Positions 17,036-29,341 of a DNA stretch of 64,000 bases are shown here, in pieces (position 1 is the stretch's first letter; each line of letters starts with the position of its first letter). The position numbers were made by a program, and so were the translations under genes. The notes beneath the pieces were generated by a model. That model did not search any database. It was not told the DNA's origin and saw only the letters and a program-made list of their open reading frames with translations. This DNA comes from Brachionus plicatilis. Lineage: Eukaryota > Rotifera > Eurotatoria > Ploima > Brachionidae. The DNA lies in the NCBI GenBank assembly GCA_010279815.1, contig QEOQ01000460.1:428123-492122 (forward strand), given 5' to 3'.

Positions 17036-20000
17036 CTACGCTGATTGCAAAGGTATTTTATTCTTCTCGACAAGTCTCAATAACCGATTGTGCTCCTTTT
17101 CATGGCTTTCTAGTAAATATTTGTCTTCTTTGACCCGTTCTCTATGGGACAACAGTTTACCATATGTTTCCTCACGATCAGCACTATACTGAAACAATTC
17201 TAATTTAAAAAAAAAGTATCTAATTAAATTCTAGACTATACTTTGTCCAATTTTGATTTTTCCTTTAGAATTTTTTGCTCAAATTCTTGTTCCTCGCTAT
17301 ATGCCTTGGCGATCAATTCCTTAATTTGAGCAGCGTTTTGTTTTTTTATTTCAATCAATTGATCTTGTAGTTTTTTAAGTTCCATGTCTTTTTTGCGTCT
17401 CATAAACTCGGCTTCTTTGACCGTTTTGTACAAGTCTTGTTCAATTTCATCGTCTTTTTGGACCAATTTTTGAAAATGCTTCAAATGATCTTCGTGGTCT
17501 TTGGCCTCTAATTCGGTCAATTTGTGCGCAGCTTTATTTCTGAACAAAGTTTCGTGTTCATCAGATTTTTGAATCTTTTCGTTTAGTGCCCGGGTATGCA
17601 AGCTCTGTCGTCTATTAGTAATATCCTTAAAAAAATAAATAAATTTTTTAAATAATTTTGTAACAAAAAAAATTAATAGTTAAAATACTTCAATTTTTTT
17701 TTCAATTTCATTGGCACGTCTGTCTTGTTCTGCAATCATTGCCACCTCATTTAAATTCCTTTGCTTTTGATAAATGTTCTCTAGTTTATTTCGAGCATCC
17801 ACAATTCTTCTATTAGCCTCACGCTGCCTCAACGACCACTGTGCCTTTTCCAAATCGTTCTCTGCCGATAATCTCCGGCGAGTCATGTCATAATTTTTTA
17901 TGTAATTGCTCGTTTTGGCAATGTTGTCCTCGAGTTCTTTTTCACTGTTCAAATCGGACTTGATTTGTTTTTCATGGTTCCTTTCGACCATTTTTCTAAA
18001 ATCGAACAAGTCATTTTTTGCTTTGATTGTCTCCATATTTAGGGCCAGTGCGATCTCGGCAACCTCTTTCTTGATCCTGGCTTCTTCTTCTTCTTTGCGC
18101 CGAATTTTACTCTCAAAATCACTGTGAAGTGTGTTAAGCTCGTTTTTTTTAATATCCAACTCGTTCATTTTTAGTCTATACTGACGGGACAGATCATTAC
18201 ACACAAGTAATGTTTTTCGACCTTTGTCCTTGGACTGTATCATTTGGTCAACTTTTTGCTCTGTTCGTTCTTTGGTTTTCTAAAAAAAAATTAAAAAAAA
18301 ATTAAAAAAAAAGTGCCGAAACTCGGGATCGAACCAAGGACCTTTAGATCTTCAGTCTAACGCTCTCCCAACTGAGCTATTTCGGCTTAGATTATTCTAC
18401 TTACTTTTTCTTTTTTATGTGCGTTCTCAATCTCCAAAACTTTTCTTTCTTCCAAATTTTTTGCCAAACTCTTGTCTGCATCAAGTCTTTTTTTGCTTAT
18501 TACTTTTTTCCAGAAAAAATAAAAAATATTTTTTTACTTTTATTTAAAAAGACTATTACGTCCATCAAATTCTCGGACTGCTTGCCGAATTTGGCGCTGT
18601 TCTTTTTTAACATCACCCTCTTCACGTTTAAATCCTCGTTCCTCTTGCTTGCTTTGGATCATTTGATCTTCTATTACTTTTAAATGTTTTTCGTTTTTCT
18701 TTCGTTTCTCGACTTCTTGTCCAGCTATATCCACTGAACTCAGTTCGATTCGGACATTGCTTTTCTTTTGTCCGCCCATGCCACTTTCACTCGAAGAACG
18801 CCTTTTTTCAGAATATCCTTGCTTAAGATTAGCACGATGAATAGTCTGATTAGAGTCAATGTAGCCATCCTTGCTAACGTAGCGACCAAATTTTCTTTAA
18901 AAAAATTAGGTATTATTCAAATTTTTTATCTGCCTTAACGGGTATTAAGTATTTAATTCCAATTTGATTGTAAAGATGAGCATGATTAAAGGTGCAAACA
19001 CAACAAAAACAAATCTGGTTCTTATTATTTGTCAAATTGTTCTGAAGATTAATTTTTTTATTGAAAAAAAAAACTAACTTAATATCTCTAACTTTTTGTC
19101 CAAAAATTTTTCGTAAAATTTGGTAAAATTTTGATAAATTTTTTTTGATTATTATTTTTAAAATGCCATTTTAAAATAATGTCGACTATTTGATTAATCG
19201 GATCAATTAAATAGTCTACAAGATTCTTGGTAAAATTTTCCATTAAATTTAATATTTCGGTTTGAGCTAAAAATCATTTAAAATTATCAGTTTGAATTAT
19301 AAATATCTTATTAATCATCTATTGATTATATCTTATAAAATTTAAAGAATTCGATTTACTAAAAATTTTTTGTTTTTGAACAATTGTTTTTTGAATTAAT
19401 TTCTTTGTTTCTTAATGTTATTGAGAAATAAGTTTTAAAAAATATGACCAGTCGGTCACACAATTTTTCAGCCTTAAATAATTATGAATTTTTTAAATTT
19501 CGATATTCCTTTGTTGAAAAAAAATGTAAAACAAATTTTAATTTAGATTAACTAATGACTCAAAAATTTCTTTTAAAAATTATTAATAAATAATATAATT
19601 TTTTTATTAAAAGCTCTTTATTCAGAAATAAAAACCTTAAATAATAGGTTTTCAAAGTTATTCAACTGTTAAAACATATATTTTTCATCAATGTTTTCAA
19701 GTTTTAAATATTGTTGAGTTATTTCATTTAAATTAGTAATAATCGATTGATTCAAATTTTTACATTAGTTCATTATTTTCTCACTCAATAAAAAACCGAA
19801 TCCTTCTAATTAATAATTTCGTAAAAAATTTTGTTATCTTTTCCTAAAATTAAATAAATTTTTTAGTAAGTTTTATCAATTTTTGTCCAATTTAAATTAA
19901 TAAATCAATTCTTTTTAATTCTTTTTGAAAAAATTGAGGAAATTGTAAAATTTAATATGATTTAATTTTTCCTTCAAATTAAAGCAAATATTAAAACTCA

Positions 20001-20844
20001 AAACAAAATTTATTCATAAAATAAAAATAAAAACGAATGTCTAAAAAACTTAAATTACGTATTTATTTAATCAAGTTTAACTTCAGTTACTTAAGATAAA
20101 ATAAAAAATTAAAAAGAATAAAATTTCTTGAATGAGAAAACTAAAAAAATCAAAAGATCATTTACTGAAAAATAAAAAATATTTAAATTTAATTTGGTCC
20201 TTTTTGGGCGATTCTGTTTGTAATTCTTTAACAAAAATTTCTAATATAATTTTTTCAAAGTTTTTAATTTATTCAAGCAACTAAATCCTCTTAGGAACCA
20301 AAATTTTAGATTCGTATTCAAAATTCTAAAATTAGCCGACTTAAAATTTTTAATAAGTTAAAACGTACTAATTTAATTTTAATTTTATCCAAGAACTATT
20401 TAATTTTTCAAATAGTGATCAGACTGACTCTGTTCTAATTGAAAATTTTTAATAAAATATTTTATGCCATTGACTCTTGTTCCTTTTTGACCTCCATTTG
20501 AATTCAAAAAAAAATAGTTTACCTCTTTAACAACTTTGGCCTTGAAATAAAATAAACTAATATTTAAAAAATTAAACGAATTTTACTTTAAAAATTTTTA
20601 AAAATTTTAAGTCTGTGAAATTTTACACAATAAAAAACAATAAACTTTAAATGAAAAAAACTTAGAGATTTTTTTGAAATTAAATACTGTCTCAGCTATC
20701 TATTTTGTTTTCATTTAAAAACATTCAGTACCTCAAAAAATCGGCATATGATGTTAGATTTTCGTCTTCGTAGGTGTAAACACTAGATGTTGCCAATAAT
20801 TGATAGCGATTATCGAGCAAAGATTTTTTTTGATAAACTGACAT
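17036..20844 (-). CDS. Long coiled-coil protein, 557 aa, six exons, family not recognised
   Basis: Exons on the minus strand: 20844-20732, 18894-18560, 18502-18405, 18279-17689, 17625-17242 and 17188-17036. The phases are consistent through all six and give one frame ending in TAG. The first about 90 residues are not coiled (MSVYQKKSLLDNRYQLLATS, then KFGRYVSKDGYIDSNQTIHR) and contain a Ser-rich run. The rest is almost continuous charged heptad sequence rich in K, E, R and Q, with no membrane segment. The composition resembles ciliary or axonemal coiled-coil proteins, but I cannot assign a family. Intron 1 is about 1.8 kb; the first exon is assigned because its ATG, GTACTG donor and phase all fit and its frame stays open. 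Intron 3 contains a tRNA gene. If exon 1 is wrong, the protein would start at the internal Met in exon 2. Confidence 0.8.
18314..18386 (-). tRNA. tRNA-Phe (anticodon GAA)
   Basis: On the minus strand the 73-nt sequence starts GCCGAAATAGCTCAGTTGGG and ends with GGTTCGATCCCGAGTTTCGGC followed by discriminator A; the acceptor stem GCCGAAA pairs with TTTCGGC. The A-box (TAGCTCAGTTGGG) and B-box (GGTTCGATCC) are intact. The anticodon loop CTGAAGA carries GAA between the stem halves GTTAGA and TCTAAAGG, as in eukaryotic tRNA-Phe. There is no tRNA intron. It sits in sense orientation inside intron 3 of the coiled-coil gene, and a T-run follows on the minus strand as a Pol III terminator. Confidence 0.96.
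18895..20731 (-). other. Long intron 1 of the coiled-coil gene
   Basis: About 1.84 kb of A/T sequence between the donor GTACTG and the acceptor TTTTTTTAAAG. I see no additional exon. A small extra exon of in-frame length cannot be excluded. Confidence 0.6.
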
Positions 20845-21100
20845 TCTAAAAATAAAAATAAATAATGTATATTAGCCTAAAGGCCGATAAGAAAATCTAT
20901 CCCAAATAATGTAAACTAAATGTCTTAGAAATTAACTTCTTGAAAAATTCCGAGAGTTTTATCGTTTAGCTAATATTCAATGTTTATAAGCTTTTATTTC
21001 TTTCACTTGCTCTCTTAAATTCAACTTGTGTTTCTTAGTAACAGAACTTTTTTTAGGATTTGGAAAATTTAAATTTAATAATAATTTTTTTAAACTTTAT

Positions 21101-24100
21101 TTATTCATCAAATTTAATGCGTTTATTTTGTGAAGCGGCTACGTTATCGAATTTTCTTTTATTCGAGTCACCATCTCTGTTGCCTCCAAAGCGACCAGAT
21201 CTCTCAAATCTACCGCCACCACCACCACCACGACCACCACGACCATTTGATCTAAATCCACCTCCACGTGAGCCTCTGTCACCACCTCTGTCACCACCTC
21301 TGAAGCCTCCGCTTTGTCTCACATCTTCCTCAATCTCTGGCAGTTCAGTCACTGGTTTAAGTTCCAACGACTTGGTATTGAACCATTTTTCTTGGATTAA
21401 ATCATCATATTCACTTGATACATCGAAAACAAGGCCTTGCTTGTCCTTAGTAAAAACAATTTTGTTGATTGCATTTTCACCATTCTCTTCTCCGATTATT
21501 TTTTTCAATATGGCGTAGGCGAATGATTTACCGCGGATTTCCTCATCTGGTTTACTTAGCATATAAGTAGTATAGTTCTAAAAGAAAAAAATTTAATAAG
21601 AATAAAATTTTTTGACTTTTAATTTTTCTAACTTCTTTGCTGGTTAGCAATGATCGTTGTGTCATTTTGGTGCAGCCTGATATAACCGCTAGAGCAGCAG
21701 CTAAGGCGTTAATTGCATCTTTAGATTTAAGAACTTCTTCGGCACCGGAGCGAAATTTTTCAATCATTTCGGGAGCAACTGTATCTAATGATCTAAATAG
21801 ATTTGATATTTAAAAAATGTTAGCTTTTGATTATGGTTTGAGGTTACTTTGCTGCATCATTAGTCGATGCCTCGACAATATCTACTGATGTTGGTGCTCC
21901 AACTCGTTTAAATTTTGTTCCCTTAAATGAAAAAATTATTTGATAAAAATCAGGATCTGTCTTTTTTGTGGTCTTAACTTAAAATTTTGATAATTTAAAT
22001 AATAAAATTGTCTTAAAATTAAAAAAAATTGTCAAATTAATTTCTACTCTTGTGATAAAATTGAATAAATTTAAATTACTTGACAAATTTCATTATAAAA
22101 TTTAATTTTTTTTTTATCTTTTTTTAAATATCAGGGGCGTAATTTTATGAAATAAACAAACTTGTTTTCAAAAAGTCACAAGTCTTAAGTCAAGACTTGT
22201 GAAAAAAAAAATTTTAAATTCAAGTCAAGTCATTGACTTGAATTTTTTTCTTTTTATAAGTCAAGTCAATGATTTAATAAACCCATATTTGATACCAATA
22301 AAGTAGTTGCTTCCAAATTCCTGGCTGTTAATCTTGACCTATGTGGTCTGTTAATGCAACCAAATTATGAAAAAATTCTTTCAACTGGTCCAAATGAAGC
22401 AGATATTGATAAAAATTTTTGTGCAAGTCATGACTTTGACTTAAATTTTTGTGACTAAGACTAAAAACTGTGACTTAATAACAAGTCTGGAAATAAACAA
22501 TAATAATTATAAAATAAAAATTTGAGTCAAGCTTTTTTCCAAATGACAAGTTGAATGGAAATTATTTTTCTAAGATTAAAAATTGATCCGAAATTTTTCT
22601 TTTTGAATTTTGCTTTTTTTTTAATTCAATAATTAATAATAAAAAATAAATGTTAATAAATTAAAATACTTAGCAAATATTTTATATCTTTTGGTAAATA
22701 ATATTTAATCGATTTATTAATAAATTTAATAAATATGACATTTGGTTTACGCTTTCCTTTGCATTTTTATCTCATTTTCTATGTAAATTTACTACAATTC
22801 TTTTTTTTTGAATCGATTTTATTCTTAATTTGATTAGGGCTCCGAATCTCTAAATCTTAATTTCTTCAAAAAGCAGAATTCTAGAATTCGGAATACAATA
22901 GTTCAATTTTCAATTTTTTCATTTAACTTGTTAAAATTTTGAAAGATAAGAAATCATTTGTTATTTGAAAATGCGTAAAAATATTTAATTTTCAGATATA
23001 AAAATAAAGTTCTATGATTTGAGTCACTTTGATAAATTTTTACGATAAAATTGTTTAATTAATTTCTAAATTAAGTCTTTAAAAGTGAATTAAGCCAAAA
23101 AAAAAAATTGAAATTTTTTTAATGCTTTTTTCTCTAAAGAATTTAGAAATTTTAAATTAATGAAAATCAAAATTTTAACAAGAATATTTTTATTGTGACT
23201 TAAGATCAACAATGATTACTTTTCTATTAATTTAACTCTACATCTCAGCAATATCGTGAAAGATTATAAAAAATATTTTCCTTTTTTATTTAATTTTGAA
23301 GAAATTTTTACAAGGAGGTAGCAAAATATATTGAATAAAATCTAAAAAAAAATTAACTTACCGTATTTCGTTCGACAGCTAGAAGAGCATTTAATTCAGT
23401 ATGCTTATAAAAACAAACACAAACACCAGTTCTACCGGCACGACCAGTACGTCCAGATCTATGTACATAGGAATCGTAGTCTTTAGGCGGCGAGCAACAA
23501 ATTACCAAATCGACCTCGGGTATGTCAAGACCGCGGGCAGCCACATCCGTGGTGATAAGAACTTTGTATTTTCCATCTCTAAATTTTTTCAATACAAGCT
23601 CTCGCTTATCTTGCGGGACATCACCATGCAATACATGTGACTCTTGTTTTATATCACTGCTGCAAGCTAGTTCATCGGCGTCTTTTTTTGTCTGACAAAA
23701 TATCATCGCCCTTCCGTGCTTGCCACTGTAAACCTGCAAGACCGAGCCGATTGTCGATGCGCGGTCCTGATAACTACACTGAATAGCCAAGTGCTCAACA
23801 GTCGTGGCCACCTTCAATCGTGAATCACCTATCAGATCTATAAACTTGAATTCGTCACCCATGTACTTTTGAGCAGTTCGCTTGACCCAAGGTGGACATG
23901 TAGCAGAGAAAAATAAAGTTTGTGCTCTATTGCCTCTAGATTCTGTGTAAACATTTTTAAGAATATCCTCAACTGAATCCTGAAAACCCATGTCCAGCAT
24001 TCTGTCAACTTCATCCAAAATAACATGATCTACTTTGCCTAAATCGATACTACCCGAGTTGATAAAATCCAAAATGCGACCCGGTGTTCCTGCCAAAACA

Positions 24101-24678
24101 TCAACTCCCTTATTCAAATCACTTTGTTGTCGTTCATAAGCTACACCACCATAGACGCAACAGGTTCGAATTGTGGTCGAAATGGATGTGAAATCGTCAC
24201 CCACTTGCTTTGCCAATTCTCTTGTTGGCTCCAGAACTAAACATCTTGGTGATTTTGATTTATCACCAGGCTTTTTTTGATTTTCGAGTTTTTCTACAAT
24301 GGGAATTCCAAAAGCCATGGTCTTTCCAGTACCAGTTCTAGCCTGGGCTATCACATCATGGCCAGCTCTGATATGTTTTAGAGTAGCTACTTGGATAGGA
24401 TACAAATATTTTATTCCTTTGGAAGTCAGCTTCTCGACAATTTGTTTTGGTAGATCAAAGTTTTTGAAGTCACCACTTTCCTGGGCTTCACTTGATTTGA
24501 CATCACCGGCTAGTTCTTTTTGCTTTGACGCATGATCGTCATCTTCCTTGGTATTTTTTCCATTGGTAAAACCATTTTTTTTAACATGAATTTTCATCTC
24601 TTCCGAATCTGACTCTTCCATTGAATCGGGCTTTTTGGATTTTTTAAACTCTTTTTTAACCTTATCTATTTTAACCAT
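21101..24678 (-). CDS. DDX21: DEAD-box RNA helicase of the DDX21/DDX50 (Gu) family
   Basis: Four exons (24678-23362, 21921-21848, 21792-21633, 21577-21101) give 675 aa. A charged Lys-rich N-terminus (1-70) is followed by the Q motif region, ARTGTGKT (about 113-120), PTRELA, GTPGR, DEVD (the DDX21/50 variant of DEAD), SAT, and HRSGRTGRAGRTG. The splice VERNT|GTKFKRVGAP reproduces the family's GIKFKRVGVP junction. Next come the GUCT domain (ALAAALAVISG, QRSLLTS) and a C-terminal RGG/FRG tail of Gly-Arg repeats. These are the hallmarks of nucleolar helicase Gu, which acts in rRNA processing and Pol I/Pol II transcription. Intron 1 is 1.4 kb and holds a repeat; the other introns are about 55 nt. 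The stop codon overlaps a tandem AATAAATAAA on the minus strand. DDX21 and DDX50 are not separated here, since a single ancestral gene is usual outside vertebrates. Confidence 0.95.
22161..22489. mobile_element. AAGTCAAGTC-motif repeat in DDX21 intron 1
   Basis: The segment is bounded by CTTGTTTTCAAAAAGTCACA and TGTGACTTAATAACAAGTCT, which are inverted relative to each other. It contains many copies of AAGTC and GACTT in both orientations, such as AAGTCAAGACTTGTG and AAGTCAAGTCATTGACTTG. Related segments lie at 25990-26482 and 63372-63509. This is most likely a non-autonomous DNA transposon family. Confidence 0.5.
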
Positions 24679-25435
24679 TTTTGTTTTTAAAAATTTTTCA
24701 ACACGAGGATTTATAAATTCGTTTTGTTAAAACATTTTTTTTTAGCATAAGTAGAGCTGATGATATTTTTTCAATGAATTTCAACGTGCGTTCAAATTAT
24801 GAGCACCTGAAGCATTTATTGAGTCTTGAGATTTATTTAATTTAGTTTAGACTCAAAAAGACAAGTTTATTGGATTCTGTTTGGCCATAAAATAATTATT
24901 TTCGAATCCTTAAAAAGAAAAATTGTAAAAATTATCTGTATTGTTGTTTAAATATTATTGTATAAAAAAAGTAATAAAATTCATTTGATTTTAAAATATT
25001 TTTTTATAAATTAGAACAATTTTTGATTTTTTGTTAAAATATTTAGAATTTTTTTTTAAAACTTGAACAAAAACATTTAAAATTTTTAAAACTTAACAAT
25101 CATTTTTGAGAATTTATATGAATTCCTACATTCTTGTAAAATTTATTAGAATTTCTAAAGAATTCATTTTAAAAATAAAATATCATATTTAACTTCTGAA
25201 GCTTTCATAAAATTAAATAAAAAAACAGGAAATGATAAATTCATTTCATTAAAACTTTTTAAATGTGAATTAATAAATCTTTACTGCAACATGTTGCATT
25301 CATTTACAATTTTGTAGCACCAAGATACAGGTCTGTAAAATAATGTTAAGAGACTATCACGTTTTTATATGGTGTTCACATTTTGAGTAGAGTGCAGATT
25401 TTTTACAGATCGATTTTTTTGGTGGTAAAATTATG

Positions 25436-25799
25436 GGTTTTTTTGAAATTCAGTACAAAAGAACAGAACAAAGTGTAAAAAAATTAAATAACTTTTTTTA
25501 TAAAAGTTTAAAATTAATTCTGTGAATGCAGAATGCTGCAACATTCAAAGTTGCATCAACTGTAAAAGTCTGCTAATGATGTGCAAAATCTCTGCAAAAT
25601 GAACTACGCTCGATTAGATATAAATTTAATTTCTGCTGAAATCTGCAAATTTAGCAGACCTTGATATTTGATGCAACTTTGTATGTTGCACTATGTTGCA
25701 TTTACAAAATTAAGTTTAAACCTTTAGAAAAAAAGTTATTCAATTTTTTTACATTTTTTTCTGTTCTATTTATCATTTTGTACTGAATTTCACAAAACC
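25436..25799. mobile_element. MITE family A, copy 2 (364 bp), inverted relative to copy 1
   Basis: The terminal repeats are GAAATTCAGTACAAAAGAAC and TTTTGTACTGAATTTCACAA running into AACC. The centre (AAAATGAACTACGCTCGATT) is the reverse complement of the centre of copy 1 (AATCGAGCGTAGTTCATTTT). The two copies have equal length and only scattered substitutions, which indicates fairly recent mobility. Confidence 0.8.
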
Positions 25800-25989
25800 A
25801 AAATTAAAGAAAGGCAAAAGGTCAGTTCATCGAAATTTTTTTCATCGAAATAAGACAAAAATTTCGTCGAAAATTTTGTTAGAAAATTTTTTTTATAGAT
25901 TAAGTTGATTTTAAAAAAGGAAAGTTTTTAAAAAATCCAGAATTTATTTTTATTACAGACAAAAGTTGTATTTTTAAATTCAGAACAGA

Positions 25990-26482
25990 CTTGTATAAAA
26001 GTCAGGAAAAAAAGTCTTAACAAGTCAAAAACAAGTCAAAGTATGACCTGGACTTGAAAATATATTTTTTAAAAATAACAAGTCTTGACTTTGACTTGTT
26101 TCTAAAATATGAAAATTACAAGTCATAAATTTTCTTATATCTTGATTTTTTATATTTTTTATGTATTTTTAAATATTTTTTATCTTGTTTAATTTATTTC
26201 TAAAATTTTTTGTTTTTTACTAATAAATTCACTTAAAAAGAATATCAAAATTATGTGAATTCTTTAAAAAATCATGTTTCAATATTTACATTGAAAAAGA
26301 AATTTAAATAAATAATTTTATTTTTTCCTGAATAAAAAAATTCAATACTTATAATTTTTTTATTTATAAGTGAAAATTCTATTCTATTCTTAAATTAAGT
26401 AAAAATCTTGACTTGTTTTTTTTTAAAAATTTTTAAAACAAGTGAAAGCCCTGACTTGCACTTGACTTGTGACTTTTATAAA
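25990..26482. mobile_element. AAGTCAAGTC-motif repeat, second copy
   Basis: Left end ACTTGTATAAAAGTCAGG and right end GACTTGTGACTTTTATAAAA form an imperfect terminal inverted repeat. Dense AAGTC and GACTT motifs sit in the first 110 bp and the last 60 bp, with an A/T core. The ends are approximate. Confidence 0.45.
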
Positions 26483-26929
26483 ACTTTTCAAAACCAATAA
26501 CTCAAAAAACTAAAAGAGGAAGTTGAGAATATTAATCGTAAAGTCATTGTTTTCGGTTGAAAAAAGAACTGGTTTTTGATAATTTTGAAAATAATTAAGA
26601 ATAAAATGATTTTTTTTTTTAATAATTCATTAATTTATAAAATCTTTTATTACTAAAAAAGTGCATATTCTAAATTAAGAAAAAATCTTTATTTTAATTG
26701 AAAAAAATATTATATAAATATTTTATCTTAATAAGCCGACCATTCCCCCCTTTCTCAAAAGTATTTGCCATACTTGTATTCCGTGTAATTTCCACCATAT
26801 CTTGAAAAACTCAATAAGATTAGTATCATTAGCAAGGTCAGCGGTTTTTGTTGTGTTCTATTCTGATTTTTAATTTACTTATTATGAATTTGTTTAAGTT
26901 TTCTGTGTCTTTTCTATTGCTTGGCTAAA

Positions 26930-27000
26930 ATGAAGGACGTTGGGACCATTCTGAGTAGCCGGAGGGTTTCCCTCAAACTAATAAAATAATAATCTAATAA
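26930..27000 (+). mobile_element. Probable LINE 3' end
   Basis: A GC-richer stretch with a stem-loop (GGAGGGTTTCCCTC) is followed by CAAACTAATAAAATAATAAT, the same hairpin-plus-AT-tail layout as at 4923 and 39561. Upstream sequence to about 26740 is less A/T-rich and may belong to the same truncated element. Confidence 0.35.
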
Positions 27001-27365
27001 TATTAGCCCGAAACTTTCAAAAAGATTTAATTTTTTCCGGTATGTTTTCAATAAAATAAAATTTGCTAAGTCAAGAGAAGTATAGAAATTTGATTAATTC
27101 GAATGAGACAATGGTTCCAAAGAAAAAATGGAAATATGAAAATTGAAATCAAAAAAGGTAACACAATTTCTGATTAGATATCGTTGACTTTTAAATCAAG
27201 TCGCAACAGTATTTATATATTTTATTTTTTTACTAAAAAACTATTACTTGAAATTCTGAGTCTTTAAGTATTAAGAAGAAAAGCTTAATCATTTTAAAAT
27301 TTTCAAAGCTTAATTGTCGCATTGAGAAGTTTATTTTTTTCTCTTTATTGGAATAAAATATATGG

Positions 27366-27478
27366 TTAAAATAAATAAATAAATAAAACCACACAGGGTG
27401 TCGTCACCCATCGCGTTATGCATCATCCTGCATGCAAATCGCGACTTGTAGCCTACCCCTTACTACTACTACTACTAA
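27366..27478. mobile_element. Short GC-richer repeat with (AAAT)n and (TAC)n edges
   Basis: Bounded by AAATAAATAAATAAAT on the left and TACTACTACTACTAC on the right. The core holds GGGTGTCGTCACCC and GCATCATCCTGCATGC self-complementary segments. A comparable unit ending TACTACTACTAATA occurs at 52141-52250. It is SINE-like, but the type is not established. Confidence 0.35.
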
Positions 27479-27828
27479 ATCATTCAGATTAAATTTCATT
27501 AAAATTTAGATAGCATTAAAATTTTTTAGCAACAAAAAAATTAACACTAATCAAGTCAGTAATTCATTAATATATGTTGCATAATCGCTAAAATTTAGAC
27601 TTGTAACAAATCAATAAACTTCTGTAAGGGTAAATTTTTAATTTTAAAATTTCACGTTTAAAAGACAACAAAAAAAATTTGCAAAAAAAACTATTGAGAT
27701 GCTCAAAAAATGTTTTGCTTCTTTTTTTCTGTGCATTGCGCAACAAAATTTGCTATTAGAAAATATTTACATATACTTTTAAATTTTATAATAAAATTGT
27801 TAATCTTAAAATTTCAAAAATTCTCAAA

Positions 27829-29341
27829 ATGTCTCGACATCGAAACGTAAGAAAAGTTTCCTTGGCTGATGATGGTAATTTAAATAATAAGTAATTCTAA
27901 TTGAAATATTGCTCCAATCTTTACAAGACTATGAAGATGATCTTTCCCAGTCTTTTGACGAAAATTACTCATATGCCATATCACCTGGAACAAGTAAATT
28001 CCACTCAAAACTCACCAAAATCTAAGGTAAATTTTCACTTCTAGCCGAAATGTACATGTACAAACGAAATGCCCAGCAACAAAGTATGTCCGAGTTTATC
28101 AAAGACTCCTCTATACAGGAAGAAGAAACTGATACCAAAGAAACAGACAAGGCTCTGGTGCAAAAGGATGAAGATTTTATGTTTCAAATGGACAAAGGTG
28201 TAATTTAAATAAAAAATTGATAAAAATAAATTTTTATTTTTTTTTACTCAGAACCTGTTAATTTAAAATCTGAACAAAAACAACCAGGTAATTCAAATAT
28301 TTTTTTCAAAGATAAATTTATATTTAATGCAATTTATATTCGGGAAGGTAAGATGATCTTGATAGTTTGATCTTAAATTCAAAACTTTATGACGACCATG
28401 ATACGACTTTGATCAATGCTGAAGAAGAAGACGGCAAAGAGTTCGACTTGGACAGTCTGGCAAAAATGTATACCTCTGACTCGAAACCCATGGAGATTAA
28501 TTTTGGTCTCGACCATCTGATCAAGTCGGACCAAGCTGAAAAAATGTCAACTTCAATAGACAACCTTCTTGACAATTTTTTTACAAATAACTTTAAAGAT
28601 AGAAATTATCAAAGAACTAAATCGATAAGCATTAGCGAAGAAAAAGTACCAAGAGAGGAAAACGCGTTTTCTTTAAGCGATTTGGCCTCTGAATACTTGT
28701 CAAACATGACCCCATCCAGCACACACACTCCTCTGGGCTCTAGTCTGGTCGATTTAATTGACCATGAGTTTACCAAGCGCTTGAGCATCAATGAAGATTT
28801 TGAGGAGAAAAAAGTTGACCTGAAAGAAAATTTAATTATTAATAAGAGAGATAGAGCCCGATTTTCGATAGGCTCCGACCTTGCTTCGTCTTCGTTTTCC
28901 TCGACTACTTCGGCAAAAAATGAACCGATTAGTTTGAATAAAATTCAGTTTGTGCCGGTTGTTCGCGAAATAATTTCTGATTTAAAAATAAAAACATTGT
29001 TCCATTTGGACGCAGAATCGGAAATTGGTGATTTTTTGACACAGACGCAAAATTTAGAATTTAATTTATCAAATGTTAACTTTGAGAAAATTTTTAATTA
29101 CGAAAAACAAAAATATTTTATTGACCAAAATCGACCTAAAGGAAATAAGATACTAATCGATTTGACGCATGAGCAGACGAAAAAAAGCGCAAAAAAGACC
29201 CATAAACCAACTAAAGCGACCTTGCCGTCTTCTTCTTCTAGCAGCGGAAAGATTAAAATTTTCGATTTTTCCATACCTTCGCCAGATGACATAATTTTAG
29301 CTAAGCAAAAATTTGCCTTTAAACACATGAGATTTAAATAA
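27829..29341 (+). CDS. SKI7-like exosome adaptor, alternative isoform of the HBS1 locus
   Basis: Exons 1-4 of the HBS1 gene can instead join the terminal exon 28353-29341. Both acceptors complete the same phase-1 codon, giving 429 aa. The alternative exon is 989 nt, acidic and Ser-rich, without a GTPase. It carries repeated FDLDSLA, FSLSDLASEYL and FGLDHLI-type short motifs, then near its C-terminus VPVVREIISDLKIKTLFHLD and finally PSPDDIILAKQKFAF. In vertebrates the short HBS1L isoform 3 uses such an exon and serves as the Ski7 equivalent that bridges the cytoplasmic exosome and the SKI complex; its C-terminal SPDD-containing motif is the diagnostic part. An AATAAA at 29394, before the GTPase exon, would let this transcript end separately. 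The isoform is inferred from splice sites and motif; no transcript is seen. Confidence 0.8.

Larger units (their letters stand above)
24679..27828. other. Divergent intergenic region with four repeats
   Basis: The spacer between head-to-head DDX21 and HBS1. It holds MITE family A copy 2, an AAGTCAAGTC repeat, a LINE-like 3' tail and a GC-richer short repeat. The promoters of both genes must lie here, but no box is clear. No gene is seen. Confidence 0.6.

Noticed and set aside
21060..21518. Plus-strand proline-rich frame of 152 codons
   Set aside because: It is the antisense of the Gly/Arg-rich tail of DDX21, where the repeat GGT/CGT codons read as Pro-rich on the other strand.
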